Below are positions 1 through 7,999 of a stretch of 13,615 bases of DNA, one piece after another; positions within the stretch are counted from its first letter, which is position 1; every line of letters begins with the position of its first letter. Both the position numbers and the translations under genes were made by a program. The stretch spans positions 1 through 13,615 of the forward strand of contig JAGBGA010000021.1 of assembly GCA_017936185.1 (NCBI GenBank), in the 5' to 3' direction. Under the pieces are notes generated by a model, which saw only the letters and a list, made by a program, of their open reading frames with translations, was not told the origin of the DNA and did not search any database. Source of the DNA: Alphaproteobacteria bacterium (lineage in GTDB: Bacteria; Pseudomonadota; Alphaproteobacteria; Rs-D84).

Positions 1-12
1 GGCCTGGTATCA

Positions 13-115
13 CCCACAAAAATTTTCAAATTTTTGCGGGGCCCGAATCCGGTATGACGGTGTTTTTTGTCGTCCCCCCGACGAAGGTCAAGCCCCAGGA
101 TGACAGGTGTGTGAT
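13..115. repeat. Putative degenerate palindromic intergenic repeat
   Basis: This non-coding stretch lies beyond the terminator of the Cys-repeat gene. Bases 13-40 form a hairpin: CCC, one mismatch, then CAAAAATTT / AAATTTTTG around a 2-base loop, closed by GGG. On the minus strand the rest contains GTCATCCTGGGGCTTGACC followed later by CGTCATACCGGATTCGGGCC. These resemble the GTCAT...GGCTTGACC...GGAT palindromic repeats scattered between genes in many Alphaproteobacteria. Only one copy is visible in the window, so calling it a repeat family rests on resemblance. It could also be a second terminator or the end of an unseen neighbour. Confidence 0.35.
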
Positions 116-122
116 GGCGGGG

Positions 123-154
123 GAATAAAAAAAATCCCCAAAGATGGGGATTTT
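123..154 (-). terminator. Rho-independent terminator of the minus-strand run
   Basis: A perfect 9-bp stem, AAAATCCCC (131-139) and GGGGATTTT (146-154), closes on a 6-base loop. Read on the minus strand it is followed by an uninterrupted run of eight T. It lies 29 bases after the stop of the Cys-repeat gene and is a textbook intrinsic terminator for that strand. Confidence 0.85.
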
Positions 155-182
155 CAGAACGAAAGATTTCTTGGGCAATGGA

Positions 183-3100
183 TTATTCCATGCTGGTGCT
201 GACGATTTCGCCGTATGTTGCAACTTCGTCACCGCCAATAAAGCAACGAATCTTGGAACCGACATTATCCATGAATTCTTGGATTGCGGCTTGTTCGGCT
301 TTGTCCAGTTGGGCATCCAAAATACTGTCTGTGACGGCGTATCCCAATGCACCACCGGCAATCGCACCAAGGCCCGCACCAAGCCCCGTACCCAATGCGT
401 TCTTTTTTGCGGCTTCTTTTTGTTCGTCTTCATATTCAGTTGACATTTTATCGTTACATTTTTCGCGTAACTTGTTAAGTTCCTCTGCAATTTCCGTTGC
501 GGCCTGTGCAACTGTTTTGCTACCAACACATTCATGTCCAGGATTGTAGTTGCTACTTGAACACGTTGAATTGCTAGTAGTAGTAGTAGTAGTATACAGT
601 ATGCCTGGTATTCCAAAACCTGTTGCGTTCATCTTGTCCGCATACGTTTTTGCCTTTTGAACATAACCCAACGCGTTGTTCCAAGTGTTACCACTTCTTG
701 TTGCGGTTATCGCGCTGTCCATATATTTGGTACACTGCTTTTGAAGCGTTTCATAATCTTCGACTTCGCCTTTATCAAGCAAGCCGCCAAGGCCTTTGCT
801 GGCAATGTTTTTGCCAAGGAACCCACCGCCAACACCACCGCCAACGGCGCCAAGGGCCGCCATCCAACCTTTGATTTTTGGTTGGCTCGCTTCCTTGTCG
901 GCACGTGCGTCCGCACCCGCCGCATTGGCAATCTTTTCCAATTTGTCGTTCGGTATCCATGAACCACATGTAAAGGCATCGCCCGCCGCAAAGTACGCCG
1001 TTGACCAATCGGCACCAGATGCCAATTCGTCTTGGATATACTTGTCATCCGATTGAAGTGTTACACGTACACGACAGAATGAACCATATAATTCATTACT
1101 TGCCTTGAATTGGTTGCTTTTCAAGCCCGCCGTTGAATATGACGCCGGAACGCGATTCGAATTCAACCGGACCCACATAAATGTCGAACCGTTGTCGCGA
1201 TTGCCAACAATACCACCGTTGTTTGATGACAAGCAAAGGTTTTGTTGACGTGTCAATTTGGCGTTATATTTTGCCTGGGCTTCGATTTCAATATCGTATA
1301 TCAAGTCGCGGAACAATGTGTTTGCGGCCTGGGTACTGATATAATTCGTATACGATTCCATTACCGGTGTTTGATATACGTCACCGTTTTCGTCAACTTC
1401 GTAACAGATACCTTCCATGCCTTTGGAATTTGTGCAAAGCTTGTTACCGTTTGCGTCTGTTGCATGAACGGGTTCTTCTGTTTCTGCACTGACGTTCTTG
1501 GCACCACCGGCATCAATCCAACCACCGCGAACGGTCGATTGGTCGCCCCATGAATTGGTCATGTTTTGGTCACCACGTTTCAGGCGCGCCTGTTCAATCT
1601 TTAAATGTTCGTCACAAACGTCGGCGTTTTTAACCGTATTCATGCAAAGACCCAATACGATTGTGTAATCCAACACACCGCCAACTTTGTTCATAGAACG
1701 GTCAAACGACGATCCGCCTTCGCCTGTGTTTGTCAAAGACGAATACACGTCTGTACGATTGCGATAGCAATTTTCATAATCGGTACCACACAAGGACTTT
1801 ACACAACTGGTCGCGACGGATTGACATTGTTTGCGCATTTCTGCAATCGCCGCCGCATTGTACGCGGTGGATAATGTTGAATTTAATGTCGCAACAACAC
1901 CCAATGGGTCGTTCTTGGTCGTTTCGTCATACGGTGGGAACAATGTGTCAAAAACACTGTCGTTCAAGTAGGCATATGAATACGCTTCGTCTTTGATGGT
2001 TTTATATGCATACTGGCAATTTGCGTCGGTGTTAACAACCGATTCGCATCCGATTTTAATGTCGCCATATGTGCTGGCACCATTGACGGTGTTTTGCCCA
2101 TCCGCACTGAATGCCGATGTATAGCATACCGAACCAACACCTTCGCCACATGTGCGCATTGCACATGATTTAATTGTTTCAATACATTTGTCTTTGGCGC
2201 GTGTGTCGAATTTTTGCATGACATCTTGAATCTTGGAATCAACGTATTTTTTACGTTGGTCAATCGCCTCATCAAAGACTTCTTCTTGGACGTCAACGTC
2301 GACAAGTTCGCCCTTGGACGGTGTTTTTTCGCGGAATGTCATGTGGCAATATTTATTCCCACCAATCGTGTCAAGACATGATGTGCGAAGGTAACGGTTA
2401 ACATCACTTAGTGTTTGGGTGTCACCGCCACTTGTTTGGTTGGCGTTTGCACCACTTTCAGGGTCCACAATAAGGTTTGCCGCAATCAATTTATCAAGTG
2501 ACGTTCCTTCGATACAGCGGAACGGATTGGCCGTACACGCCCCAAGGAAACATTGTTCAACAACCTTGTAACACGTAGATACCGCATTCATTGCCGCCAA
2601 TTGTGCACCATTTTCAATTTCGGTTGCAATGCGACCGCCAACGGTGCCACTTGATGGTGACCATGGGTACGAACCCAACAATTCTTTGACACCGTCACTT
2701 TGACAACGGGCCAATGTGGAATCACACAGCAATGCTTGCCTTCTGAATTCTTTGGTGGATGTACACAATTCAAAGTCGGCGCCACAAACACTGTCTTTCT
2801 TTAAGCATGATGTATAGCGCTTTACACATGTTGATGTGTCGTATTTATTTTCAATACCCGCCGCAATTACCATTTGGCCCATGACACTGCCATCTGTGGG
2901 GTATGTATAGTCGGTAACTTCGCCATAGGTGTTTGTCGACGCAACGTTCGACAGTGAACCAATCGCAGATGTACCAAAAAGACTGTTTACGCCAGAGGCA
3001 GAACACTGGGACAGTGTGCTGATACAAAGTGGCATCTTGGCATGGAATAAAACGCGGTTTGTGCATTCTTCAAAATTTTCGCCACAGGTGTCTTCGGCAC

Positions 3101-3365
3101 GAATACATTCAGTGTATGCGTCGATACATTCAATGTCAGACAACAAGACATTCGATGGGGTATTCGTTACGCCACCCGATGAAGTGCCAGTGTTACCAGT
3201 AATATACGACGTCATTGTTGGCATGCGGCGCGCATTTCCCGATGCACTGACCCCGACAACGCCAGATGTTGTGGAAAGCATACTTGGACGCGCGGTTACC
3301 GCGTTTGCCGCGGGTATTACGCTGAATAATGCCAATAAACTTACGGTATTTTTAAAGAAAGACAT
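183..3365 (-). CDS. Large secreted cysteine-repeat protein with two glycine zippers, function unknown
   Basis: This 1060-aa protein starts with a Sec signal peptide (about residues 1-22, ending ANA), so it should reach the periplasm or beyond. I do not recognise the family. Residues 80-584 hold five cysteine units. Units 1 and 2 begin at Cys80 and Cys180 and share C-x6-C-x6-C-x6-C-x12-C-x6-C exactly, 100 residues apart. Units 3-5 begin at Cys265, Cys394 and Cys514 with C-x6-C-x4-C-x(6-7)-C and are each followed by a C-x9-C pair. That is 30 cysteines, which suggests disulfide-stabilised helical modules. Gly/Ala-rich glycine-zipper-like segments lie at about 834-865 and 990-1010 and could insert into or associate with membrane. 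A run of six Thr is encoded by (ACT)6 near residue 925. The start is supported by GGAG 8 bases upstream. The gene sits 95 bases after rluD and may be cotranscribed or have its own promoter. Confidence 0.85.
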   Translation of the reverse strand: MSFFKNTVSLLALFSVIPAANAVTARPSMLSTTSGVVGVSASGNARRMPTMTSYITGNTGTSSGGVTNTPSNVLLSDIECIDAYTECIRAEDTCGENFEECTNRVLFHAKMPLCISTLSQCSASGVNSLFGTSAIGSLSNVASTNTYGEVTDYTYPTDGSVMGQMVIAAGIENKYDTSTCVKRYTSCLKKDSVCGADFELCTSTKEFRRQALLCDSTLARCQSDGVKELLGSYPWSPSSGTVGGRIATEIENGAQLAAMNAVSTCYKVVEQCFLGACTANPFRCIEGTSLDKLIAANLIVDPESGANANQTSGGDTQTLSDVNRYLRTSCLDTIGGNKYCHMTFREKTPSKGELVDVDVQEEVFDEAIDQRKKYVDSKIQDVMQKFDTRAKDKCIETIKSCAMRTCGEGVGSVCYTSAFSADGQNTVNGASTYGDIKIGCESVVNTDANCQYAYKTIKDEAYSYAYLNDSVFDTLFPPYDETTKNDPLGVVATLNSTLSTAYNAAAIAEMRKQCQSVATSCVKSLCGTDYENCYRNRTDVYSSLTNTGEGGSSFDRSMNKVGGVLDYTIVLGLCMNTVKNADVCDEHLKIEQARLKRGDQNMTNSWGDQSTVRGGWIDAGGAKNVSAETEEPVHATDANGNKLCTNSKGMEGICYEVDENGDVYQTPVMESYTNYISTQAANTLFRDLIYDIEIEAQAKYNAKLTRQQNLCLSSNNGGIVGNRDNGSTFMWVRLNSNRVPASYSTAGLKSNQFKASNELYGSFCRVRVTLQSDDKYIQDELASGADWSTAYFAAGDAFTCGSWIPNDKLEKIANAAGADARADKEASQPKIKGWMAALGAVGGGVGGGFLGKNIASKGLGGLLDKGEVEDYETLQKQCTKYMDSAITATRSGNTWNNALGYVQKAKTYADKMNATGFGIPGILYTTTTTTSNSTCSSSNYNPGHECVGSKTVAQAATEIAEELNKLREKCNDKMSTEYEDEQKEAAKKNALGTGLGAGLGAIAGGALGYAVTDSILDAQLDKAEQAAIQEFMDNVGSKIRCFIGGDEVATYGEIVSTSME
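336..398 (-). other. C-terminal glycine-zipper segment (residues about 990-1010)
   Basis: Within the Cys-repeat protein, Gly recurs every three to four residues in a hydrophobic stretch (ALGTGLGAGLGAIAGGALGY). Glycine zippers of this kind occur in outer-membrane-associated and pore-forming proteins. The sequence shows the pattern; membrane insertion is inference. Confidence 0.6.
575..592 (-). repeat. In-frame trinucleotide tandem repeat, six units
   Basis: Six perfect TAG units on the plus strand read as ACT codons on the minus strand and encode six consecutive Thr in the Cys-repeat protein. Slippage would change the length of the Thr tract without breaking the frame. It is followed by a Ser/Asn-rich stretch containing two cysteines, which looks like an exposed linker. 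Confidence 0.8.
771..866 (-). other. Internal glycine-zipper segment (residues about 834-865)
   Basis: A second Gly-rich hydrophobic stretch in the Cys-repeat protein, including GAVGGGVGGGFLG. It lies after the repeats and is separated from the C-terminal zipper by about 125 mostly polar residues. The paired arrangement would fit a helical hairpin or two membrane contacts; this is inference. Confidence 0.55.
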
Positions 3366-3373
3366 CCCCTTTA

Positions 3374-3377
3374 CTCC
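3374..3377 (-). promoter_or_regulatory. Shine-Dalgarno site of the Cys-repeat gene
   Basis: GGAG on the minus strand, 8 bases before the ATG at 3365, followed by a GGGG immediately before the start. It fixes the start codon and is among the best ribosome binding sites in the window. The 3366-3460 gap shows no GC-rich terminator after rluD, only a 5-bp AT-rich stem, and no convincing promoter. Confidence 0.7.
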
Positions 3378-3460
3378 ATATTTTTTAATTCATTTTAACA
3401 TATTTTATGGGGTTTGGAAAGGGAGAAAATAAAGAAATATTAATCTTGATTATGGGGGGA

Positions 3461-4423
3461 TTAATACTGAACTTCGTCAAGGATGGCCTTTAATTCCAAC
3501 ATGTCGTCGGGCATGCGGGATTTAAAGCGCATCTTGGCCCCGGTTGTCGGATGCGTAAATTCAAGCAATTCTGCATGAAGCATTTGACCGTCGTGCCCGC
3601 GCAAGAATTCCAGTAATTCTGGGTCACGAACACTGCCCAAACGGGCGGCGCCACGACCATAAACCGGGTCACATAAAACCGGAAAACCATGCGACGATAA
3701 ATGAACGCGTATCTGGTGCGTGCGACCGGTAAACAATGTGCAACGCATTTGCGAAACACCGGCGCGCGACCATGCGTTTACAACCGCAACGTCGGTATGC
3801 GATGGCTTGCCCCCAGTTTTGACCATTGTCATCTTTTGACGATTACGCGAAGAACGCGCAATGTTGCCGGTGATTTCCGCTTCTTCCCAATTGGGAATAC
3901 CCCAAACAAACGCGATATATTTGCGCGTCAAATCATGTTCTGAAAAAATCCGAACCAATTCACGAAATGCCGCATTGGATTTCGCAAAGACCATAACGCC
4001 ACTGGTATCTTTGTCAAGACGATGCACAACACCCGGACGTGTTTCACCGCCAAGCCCCGACAAATGACAATGTGATAATATATTTTGAACCAATGTGCCG
4101 GTCTTGTTACCCGCAGACGGATACATGACAACGCCACGCGGCTTGTTCACAACGATTATGTCGTCGTCTTCGTACAATATTTCCAAATCAAAGTCAGATG
4201 ACACGTTTTCAATCGCAACCGATGTTTCACGCGCCGGAATTTCAACCAAAAACGTATCGCCAACGCGAACTTTTTCCGAAAACTTTACAGGCACACCAGA
4301 ACGCGTGACGGTGAAACGCTGAATCTCGCTTCGTGAAAATTCGGGCATTTTGGATGATAAAAACTTATCAATACGGACAATTTCATCGTCTTGAAGAACA
4401 GTCAATTCACGCGTTTCAATCAT
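3461..4423 (-). CDS. rluD: RluD-type 23S rRNA pseudouridine synthase
   Basis: This 320-aa enzyme of the RluA family converts uridines to pseudouridine; E. coli RluD acts on helix 69 of 23S rRNA. An N-terminal S4 RNA-binding domain spans about residues 17-60 (RIDKFLSS...). The catalytic motif HRLDKDTSG is at 134-142, with Asp137 the predicted nucleophile. A C-terminal family motif GRTHQIRVHL follows at 233-242. DKDTSG is closer to RluD than to RluC, but the exact target uridines cannot be read from sequence. The open frame extends 21 codons further upstream into the previous gene. I place the start at 4423 because AAAGG lies 9 bases upstream and the S4 domain then has a normal leader. The start is 13 bases after the preceding stop, so it is probably cotranscribed. 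Length is typical for the family. Confidence 0.92.
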   Translation of the reverse strand: MIETRELTVLQDDEIVRIDKFLSSKMPEFSRSEIQRFTVTRSGVPVKFSEKVRVGDTFLVEIPARETSVAIENVSSDFDLEILYEDDDIIVVNKPRGVVMYPSAGNKTGTLVQNILSHCHLSGLGGETRPGVVHRLDKDTSGVMVFAKSNAAFRELVRIFSEHDLTRKYIAFVWGIPNWEEAEITGNIARSSRNRQKMTMVKTGGKPSHTDVAVVNAWSRAGVSQMRCTLFTGRTHQIRVHLSSHGFPVLCDPVYGRGAARLGSVRDPELLEFLRGHDGQMLHAELLEFTHPTTGAKMRFKSRMPDDMLELKAILDEVQY

Positions 4424-4436
4424 TGTATTAAACCTT

Positions 4437-4898
4437 TTATCTGTATTCGTCCCAATCAGGCCCAACAGTACAATCAGATAAATCAATTGTCAAATCACGA
4501 CCAGATATGCGCGTCGGACATGTTAATATGCCGGTCGTGGTCGCTTGGTCTGCGTCGCGCGTGGCATTACGATATGCAAACTTTATTTCCATTGGCGCCG
4601 CAACACACGCAATGTGCAAATCGTTGTCGGTCTTGCCATCGGGGCCAACCCAAACACGAACGCCATAGCCCAAACCATAACATGGAAAACCGTCAAGATA
4701 ATATAAAACCAATCCACGACCAACCAACTTTTTGTCAGAAATAAAACGACCGTTGTATTCGTTAAGGGTCAAGCCGGTTACAGCCTGCCAGTCAGTACTG
4801 GTGGAAAAAATGCTGACCCGCGGGGATGACGGCGCGTCCGCACCAAAGGCAGATACAGATATAAATAAAGAAAGTATTAATGCAAAAAATTTTGTCAT
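4437..4898 (-). CDS. Small exported four-cysteine protein, unknown function
   Basis: This 153-aa protein has a clear signal peptide: MTKFF, a hydrophobic core, then AFGA with likely cleavage before Asp21. The mature part has four cysteines (73, 98, 127, 143), enough for two disulfides in an oxidising compartment, and many aromatic and Gly residues around 66-85. I do not recognise a family. Its ATG overlaps the TGA of the upstream zinc-ribbon gene (ATGA), and AAGGA sits just upstream, so translation is probably coupled. That coupling suggests a functional link to the zinc-ribbon membrane protein, for example as a periplasmic partner, which is inference. Confidence 0.75.
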   Translation of the reverse strand: MTKFFALILSLFISVSAFGADAPSSPRVSIFSTSTDWQAVTGLTLNEYNGRFISDKKLVGRGLVLYYLDGFPCYGLGYGVRVWVGPDGKTDNDLHIACVAAPMEIKFAYRNATRDADQATTTGILTCPTRISGRDLTIDLSDCTVGPDWDEYR

Positions 4899-5431
4899 TT
4901 TTGTTCCTTGGGCTTGGTATCAGATGGCTGAATATCCGCCAAGTGCGCAGATATTTTTCTTACGCCCGATGGTTGGGGCGCCAAAACATGACTGAAATCA
5001 ACCGACGCGCCTGCATCCAACAATGTCGCAGATGGCATAAACTTTTGCCGCGCCAATATGCGACCGTCGTCGTCTGATGATACTATTATCAGATCGGGAA
5101 CACCATAAATCTGGTCCGATATGTTTATAACAGAACCATTAACAACAAGACGCGATACGCCACCTTCGTCGGTTGTGGTGGTTACCTGGGCGATATTGGT
5201 CAATAACGGACCGCGTTCGTTATGGGTCGCCTGGTGTCGTGTAATGACCGCAACCGTAAACACAATCGCCGACAATAACGCACAGACAGACGCAAAAAAC
5301 ATTAAATACGCACTTCGTCGTGCCGGCACAGGCACAGACCAACAATGCCCACATACCGCACATTTTACCGGTGTCGTTGGCGCCCGGTCCAGCCCATATT
5401 CAGTCTTGCAAAAGTCACATTTTATTTTCAT
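4895..5431 (-). CDS. Zinc-ribbon (MJ0042-type) / DUF3426-like membrane protein
   Basis: This 178-aa protein begins with a zinc ribbon of the MJ0042 type: Cys5-x2-Cys8 and Cys24-x2-Cys27 followed by GHCW. A single membrane helix follows at about residues 41-64. The rest, about 75-170, is a predicted extracytoplasmic beta-rich domain with NGSVINISDQ and a VPDLIIV strand, as in DUF3426 proteins. The layout (cytoplasmic Zn ribbon, one TM, outside domain) matches family members common in Proteobacteria, whose role is not settled. The start lies 20 bases after the last PilV-like gene and has no strong Shine-Dalgarno. The 3' end overlaps the next gene by 4 bases. This is the only gene in the window ending in TGA. 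Confidence 0.8.
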   Translation of the reverse strand: MKIKCDFCKTEYGLDRAPTTPVKCAVCGHCWSVPVPARRSAYLMFFASVCALLSAIVFTVAVITRHQATHNERGPLLTNIAQVTTTTDEGGVSRLVVNGSVINISDQIYGVPDLIIVSSDDDGRILARQKFMPSATLLDAGASVDFSHVLAPQPSGVRKISAHLADIQPSDTKPKEQK

Positions 5432-5451
5432 GTTTTTATTTATACCATATT

Positions 5452-6768
5452 TTATTGTAATTGCAAATTGCGATATTTTGCGCGAACGCGTTCTTGGATT
5501 TTATGAATCGCGTTCATATAGTCGGCAACTGTTGCATTCTTGTTCGATGACACCGCGGCAAATATTTGACCCGACGATGTCGACATGTCGCCTTCGGCAA
5601 TACTGGCAAGCGTTGCCATGCGACCAAGTTCAACAAAAGACGCATCAGAAAAGTTTGCAGTCTTGGACGACACATCCCAATAATATTCGGAATTTGTCGA
5701 ATCTTCGATACGACGCGCAACATCTAAATGCGGGGTAATTGAACCGGTATAACCAACCGTTACGTATATCGCATCAATACGACCCGACGTCATGTCCAAC
5801 GAACGATTCATACGCAACAGTGCAAAGTCATCAGGGGCATCAACGGAAAGCCCACCCAACGTCATGTTCGAAACCCATAAATTGTTCGTTGTTAATGATG
5901 ACATCTTGGCAACATCAGACAATGATATGCGACCAGATACTTCCATATTCTTGGCGTCGGATGCCAGCATACCAGAAACAGTCGCGTTTATCGTTTCATA
6001 TTCTTGGTCAATCGTGGTGCGATTTTGAAAAATCAAATCGTTTGTTACAATTTCTTTCGCCAATAATATTTCAGAAAAATCCGAAAATTCTGCATTTAAA
6101 AATTTAGTATTCTTTATGTCGTGCGCGGCAAGATTTAACGCAGACATCATTTTCGCATCATCTGCATTTTGTGTGGGAATTCGCCAAAGATATAATGCAT
6201 TATCACGATTTACAGATGTCGTTTCAATTATGCCATTGTCAATATCAACCCCCAAGTCAACTGCATCTGTGTGCCACGCCCCAAATGTACCATATGCATG
6301 CGTGCCATCAACAAACCCCATTGTACCGCCAGATAAATTAACAATTTCGCGTGTGCGCATGGGACTGACATCATCAGAAACACGAACAATTACACCTTGA
6401 AGCGTGGCGCCACCGACAGAATCGCTTGATTTTAAAATACGCAATTGATACTTGTCATCGCCGGCATCCAAGATGGATTCAGGCACACCAAATGGTGCCA
6501 AGTCCGAAACACTTACCCGCGTGATGTTACGCCCCACAGGACGCAATAAATCTTCGCGATTGGCAACGATATATCGTTCCAGCGCAGATTGTATATCGGA
6601 CATCTGGTTGGCAATTGCAATGTTTTGGGCGCGCGTGACAGAATCTTGGTGATATTGAAAAACAAACGGTATTATAACAGATGCCAATGCAACACTTAAC
6701 AGCAATTCAACAAGAATACTGCCGCGGGTTTGGTTGGATTTTGAAAATAACGAATTTGCAAACTTCAT
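5452..6768 (-). CDS. PilV-like minor prepilin / tip adhesin, copy 1 (438 aa)
   Basis: A class III (prepilin) signal is clear: a 16-aa leader ending Gly16, then S-I-L-V-E with Glu21 at +5, followed by a hydrophobic helix to about residue 37. The next 190 residues follow the plan of the PilV/shufflon N-terminal domain: an amphipathic helix with ALERYIVANREDLL, an APFGVP segment, AYGTFGAWHTDAVDLG (158-173), YLWRIP, then LNLAAHDIKN at 211-220. The C-terminal half is rich in Ser, Thr and short turns, as expected for a tail-fibre-like tip region, and contains no cysteine. It lies 7 bases after copy 2 with a weak ribosome site, so it relies on the same transcript. PilV proteins cap type IVb pili and choose the recipient surface; a receptor role here is inference. 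Confidence 0.72.
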   Translation of the reverse strand: MKFANSLFSKSNQTRGSILVELLLSVALASVIIPFVFQYHQDSVTRAQNIAIANQMSDIQSALERYIVANREDLLRPVGRNITRVSVSDLAPFGVPESILDAGDDKYQLRILKSSDSVGGATLQGVIVRVSDDVSPMRTREIVNLSGGTMGFVDGTHAYGTFGAWHTDAVDLGVDIDNGIIETTSVNRDNALYLWRIPTQNADDAKMMSALNLAAHDIKNTKFLNAEFSDFSEILLAKEIVTNDLIFQNRTTIDQEYETINATVSGMLASDAKNMEVSGRISLSDVAKMSSLTTNNLWVSNMTLGGLSVDAPDDFALLRMNRSLDMTSGRIDAIYVTVGYTGSITPHLDVARRIEDSTNSEYYWDVSSKTANFSDASFVELGRMATLASIAEGDMSTSSGQIFAAVSSNKNATVADYMNAIHKIQERVRAKYRNLQLQ

Positions 6769-6775
6769 GTTCTTG

Positions 6776-7999
6776 TTACCGTATTGTTATCGGGGTTATT
6801 GTCGGATTGTTTGTAACATCACCCCGCCACCCAGAACGCATTATTTCGCGAAAGTCACGCGAACTTGGCGCCGGTGGCAATGTGGCGCGCGATAATGTAA
6901 ATTTTGAAAATTGGGGTGGCTTGGTCGATGGAAAAAACCAATTACCAATCTTTATTGGGGAATTTGTCGACATCAATAATTCACCAGATACCGTTAATCC
7001 AAAATTGTCGTAAAATATTATTTCTTGGGCCGATATAAATGGCGCCACCACAGAATTTGCAGATATGCCGGTAAAGCCACTGATTGTGCGACTTGAATCA
7101 GATTTTAAAACCAAATCGTTCGCAACGTTTACAGTATCAAGTACCGTCGCACGATCGGCAACAATTCGACCACTTGTGGTATAGCCGCGACCATTTATAT
7201 TATCGGCATAAACATTGCGAAAGCCAGACATGTCACCCGATACACGAAGGTCACCAATATGAACTTCTTCGCCGTCAAGATTTGCACCAGATGAAAAATA
7301 TACCGTATTGGCAACAATGTCGTCGGATTCAATGAACACAGTCCGCCCATTCTTTACACGCGCAGATTCCGCACCCATTGTGGCGACGTTGTATATGTGA
7401 TGATGGGCCATATCAAGGTCACGCATCATTACATTAAAGTCATCTTCACCCGATGTTGCGCGATGCAAATACTTGGACGTATCTTCGCCCGAAACATCAC
7501 GTGTTACACGATATATCAAATCACCCGGAATAAAGTCTGGGGCCGCGACCGCCCATGTGTTACCATATGCCACAGAATCCGCCCCAACAACCGCCGCATC
7601 ACCACCAATGTGACGCGCAATCTTGTTCGTACGCAAATCATCGTCAGGCAAATCAAACGCCAAATAGACATCTGTTATCGTGGCACCGTTGACGGCATAC
7701 TTGTCAATAAAGCCCGCAACCGCCATGTCCGATATCGCGCCAAGTTCTTGGTCATCAAGTTTTATTTGGGCCGTATCTGGCCATTTATCTTGATTCATGC
7801 GGACATAGTTCAATACAGAATCACGAACACTTATTATTTGACGTGCGACCGCAATATCATGGACAGTATGATTGGTTTGCGCAATTTGACGATATACAAA
7901 CGGTGTCGCAATGGCAACAATCGCCATGGCCAGTAAAACTTCCATTATACTGGCACCATGTGAATCATTTGAAAAAATCTTGTTACCGGTTACAGTCAT
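6776..7999 (-). CDS. PilV-like minor prepilin / tip adhesin, copy 2 (407 aa)
   Basis: A 15-aa leader ends HG, followed by A-S-I-M-E with Glu20 at +5 and a hydrophobic helix to about residue 34: a standard prepilin N-terminus. A PilV-like domain follows, with KIARHIGGDAAVVG (126-139), LIYRVTRD, and RDLDMAHHHIYNVATM at 193-208. The last motif aligns with LNLAAHDIKN in copy 1 and TDLDMGGFVLNNVGNIF in copy 3. The C-terminal half has repeated short strands (VYFSSGANLDGEEVHIGDL, GRIVADRATVL) and no cysteine, and ends in a basic tail. Its start overlaps the end of copy 3 by 17 bases; TAATGGCGGGG upstream gives a possible ribosome site. Sequence identity to the other copies is low outside the anchor motifs, so the triplication is old or the tips are under diversifying selection. 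Confidence 0.72.
   Translation of the reverse strand: MTVTGNKIFSNDSHGASIMEVLLAMAIVAIATPFVYRQIAQTNHTVHDIAVARQIISVRDSVLNYVRMNQDKWPDTAQIKLDDQELGAISDMAVAGFIDKYAVNGATITDVYLAFDLPDDDLRTNKIARHIGGDAAVVGADSVAYGNTWAVAAPDFIPGDLIYRVTRDVSGEDTSKYLHRATSGEDDFNVMMRDLDMAHHHIYNVATMGAESARVKNGRTVFIESDDIVANTVYFSSGANLDGEEVHIGDLRVSGDMSGFRNVYADNINGRGYTTSGRIVADRATVLDTVNVANDLVLKSDSSRTISGFTGISANSVVAPFISAQEIIFYDNFGLTVSGELLMSTNSPIKIGNWFFPSTKPPQFSKFTLSRATLPPAPSSRDFREIMRSGWRGDVTNNPTITPITIR

Noticed and set aside
26..616. 196-aa open frame on the minus strand overlapping the end of the Cys-repeat gene
   Set aside because: It runs through the terminator and the repeat-like element and overlaps a well supported gene in another frame; no signal, domain or ribosome site.
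2929..3432. 167-aa plus-strand open frame opposite the start of the Cys-repeat gene
   Set aside because: It lies antisense to a gene with signal peptide, Shine-Dalgarno and ordered repeats; its product has no recognisable pattern.
7397..7936. 179-aa plus-strand open frame antisense to PilV-like copy 2
   Set aside because: Shadow of the coding strand: Arg/Ile/Tyr-rich with no domain, and the minus-strand frame has clear pilin features.
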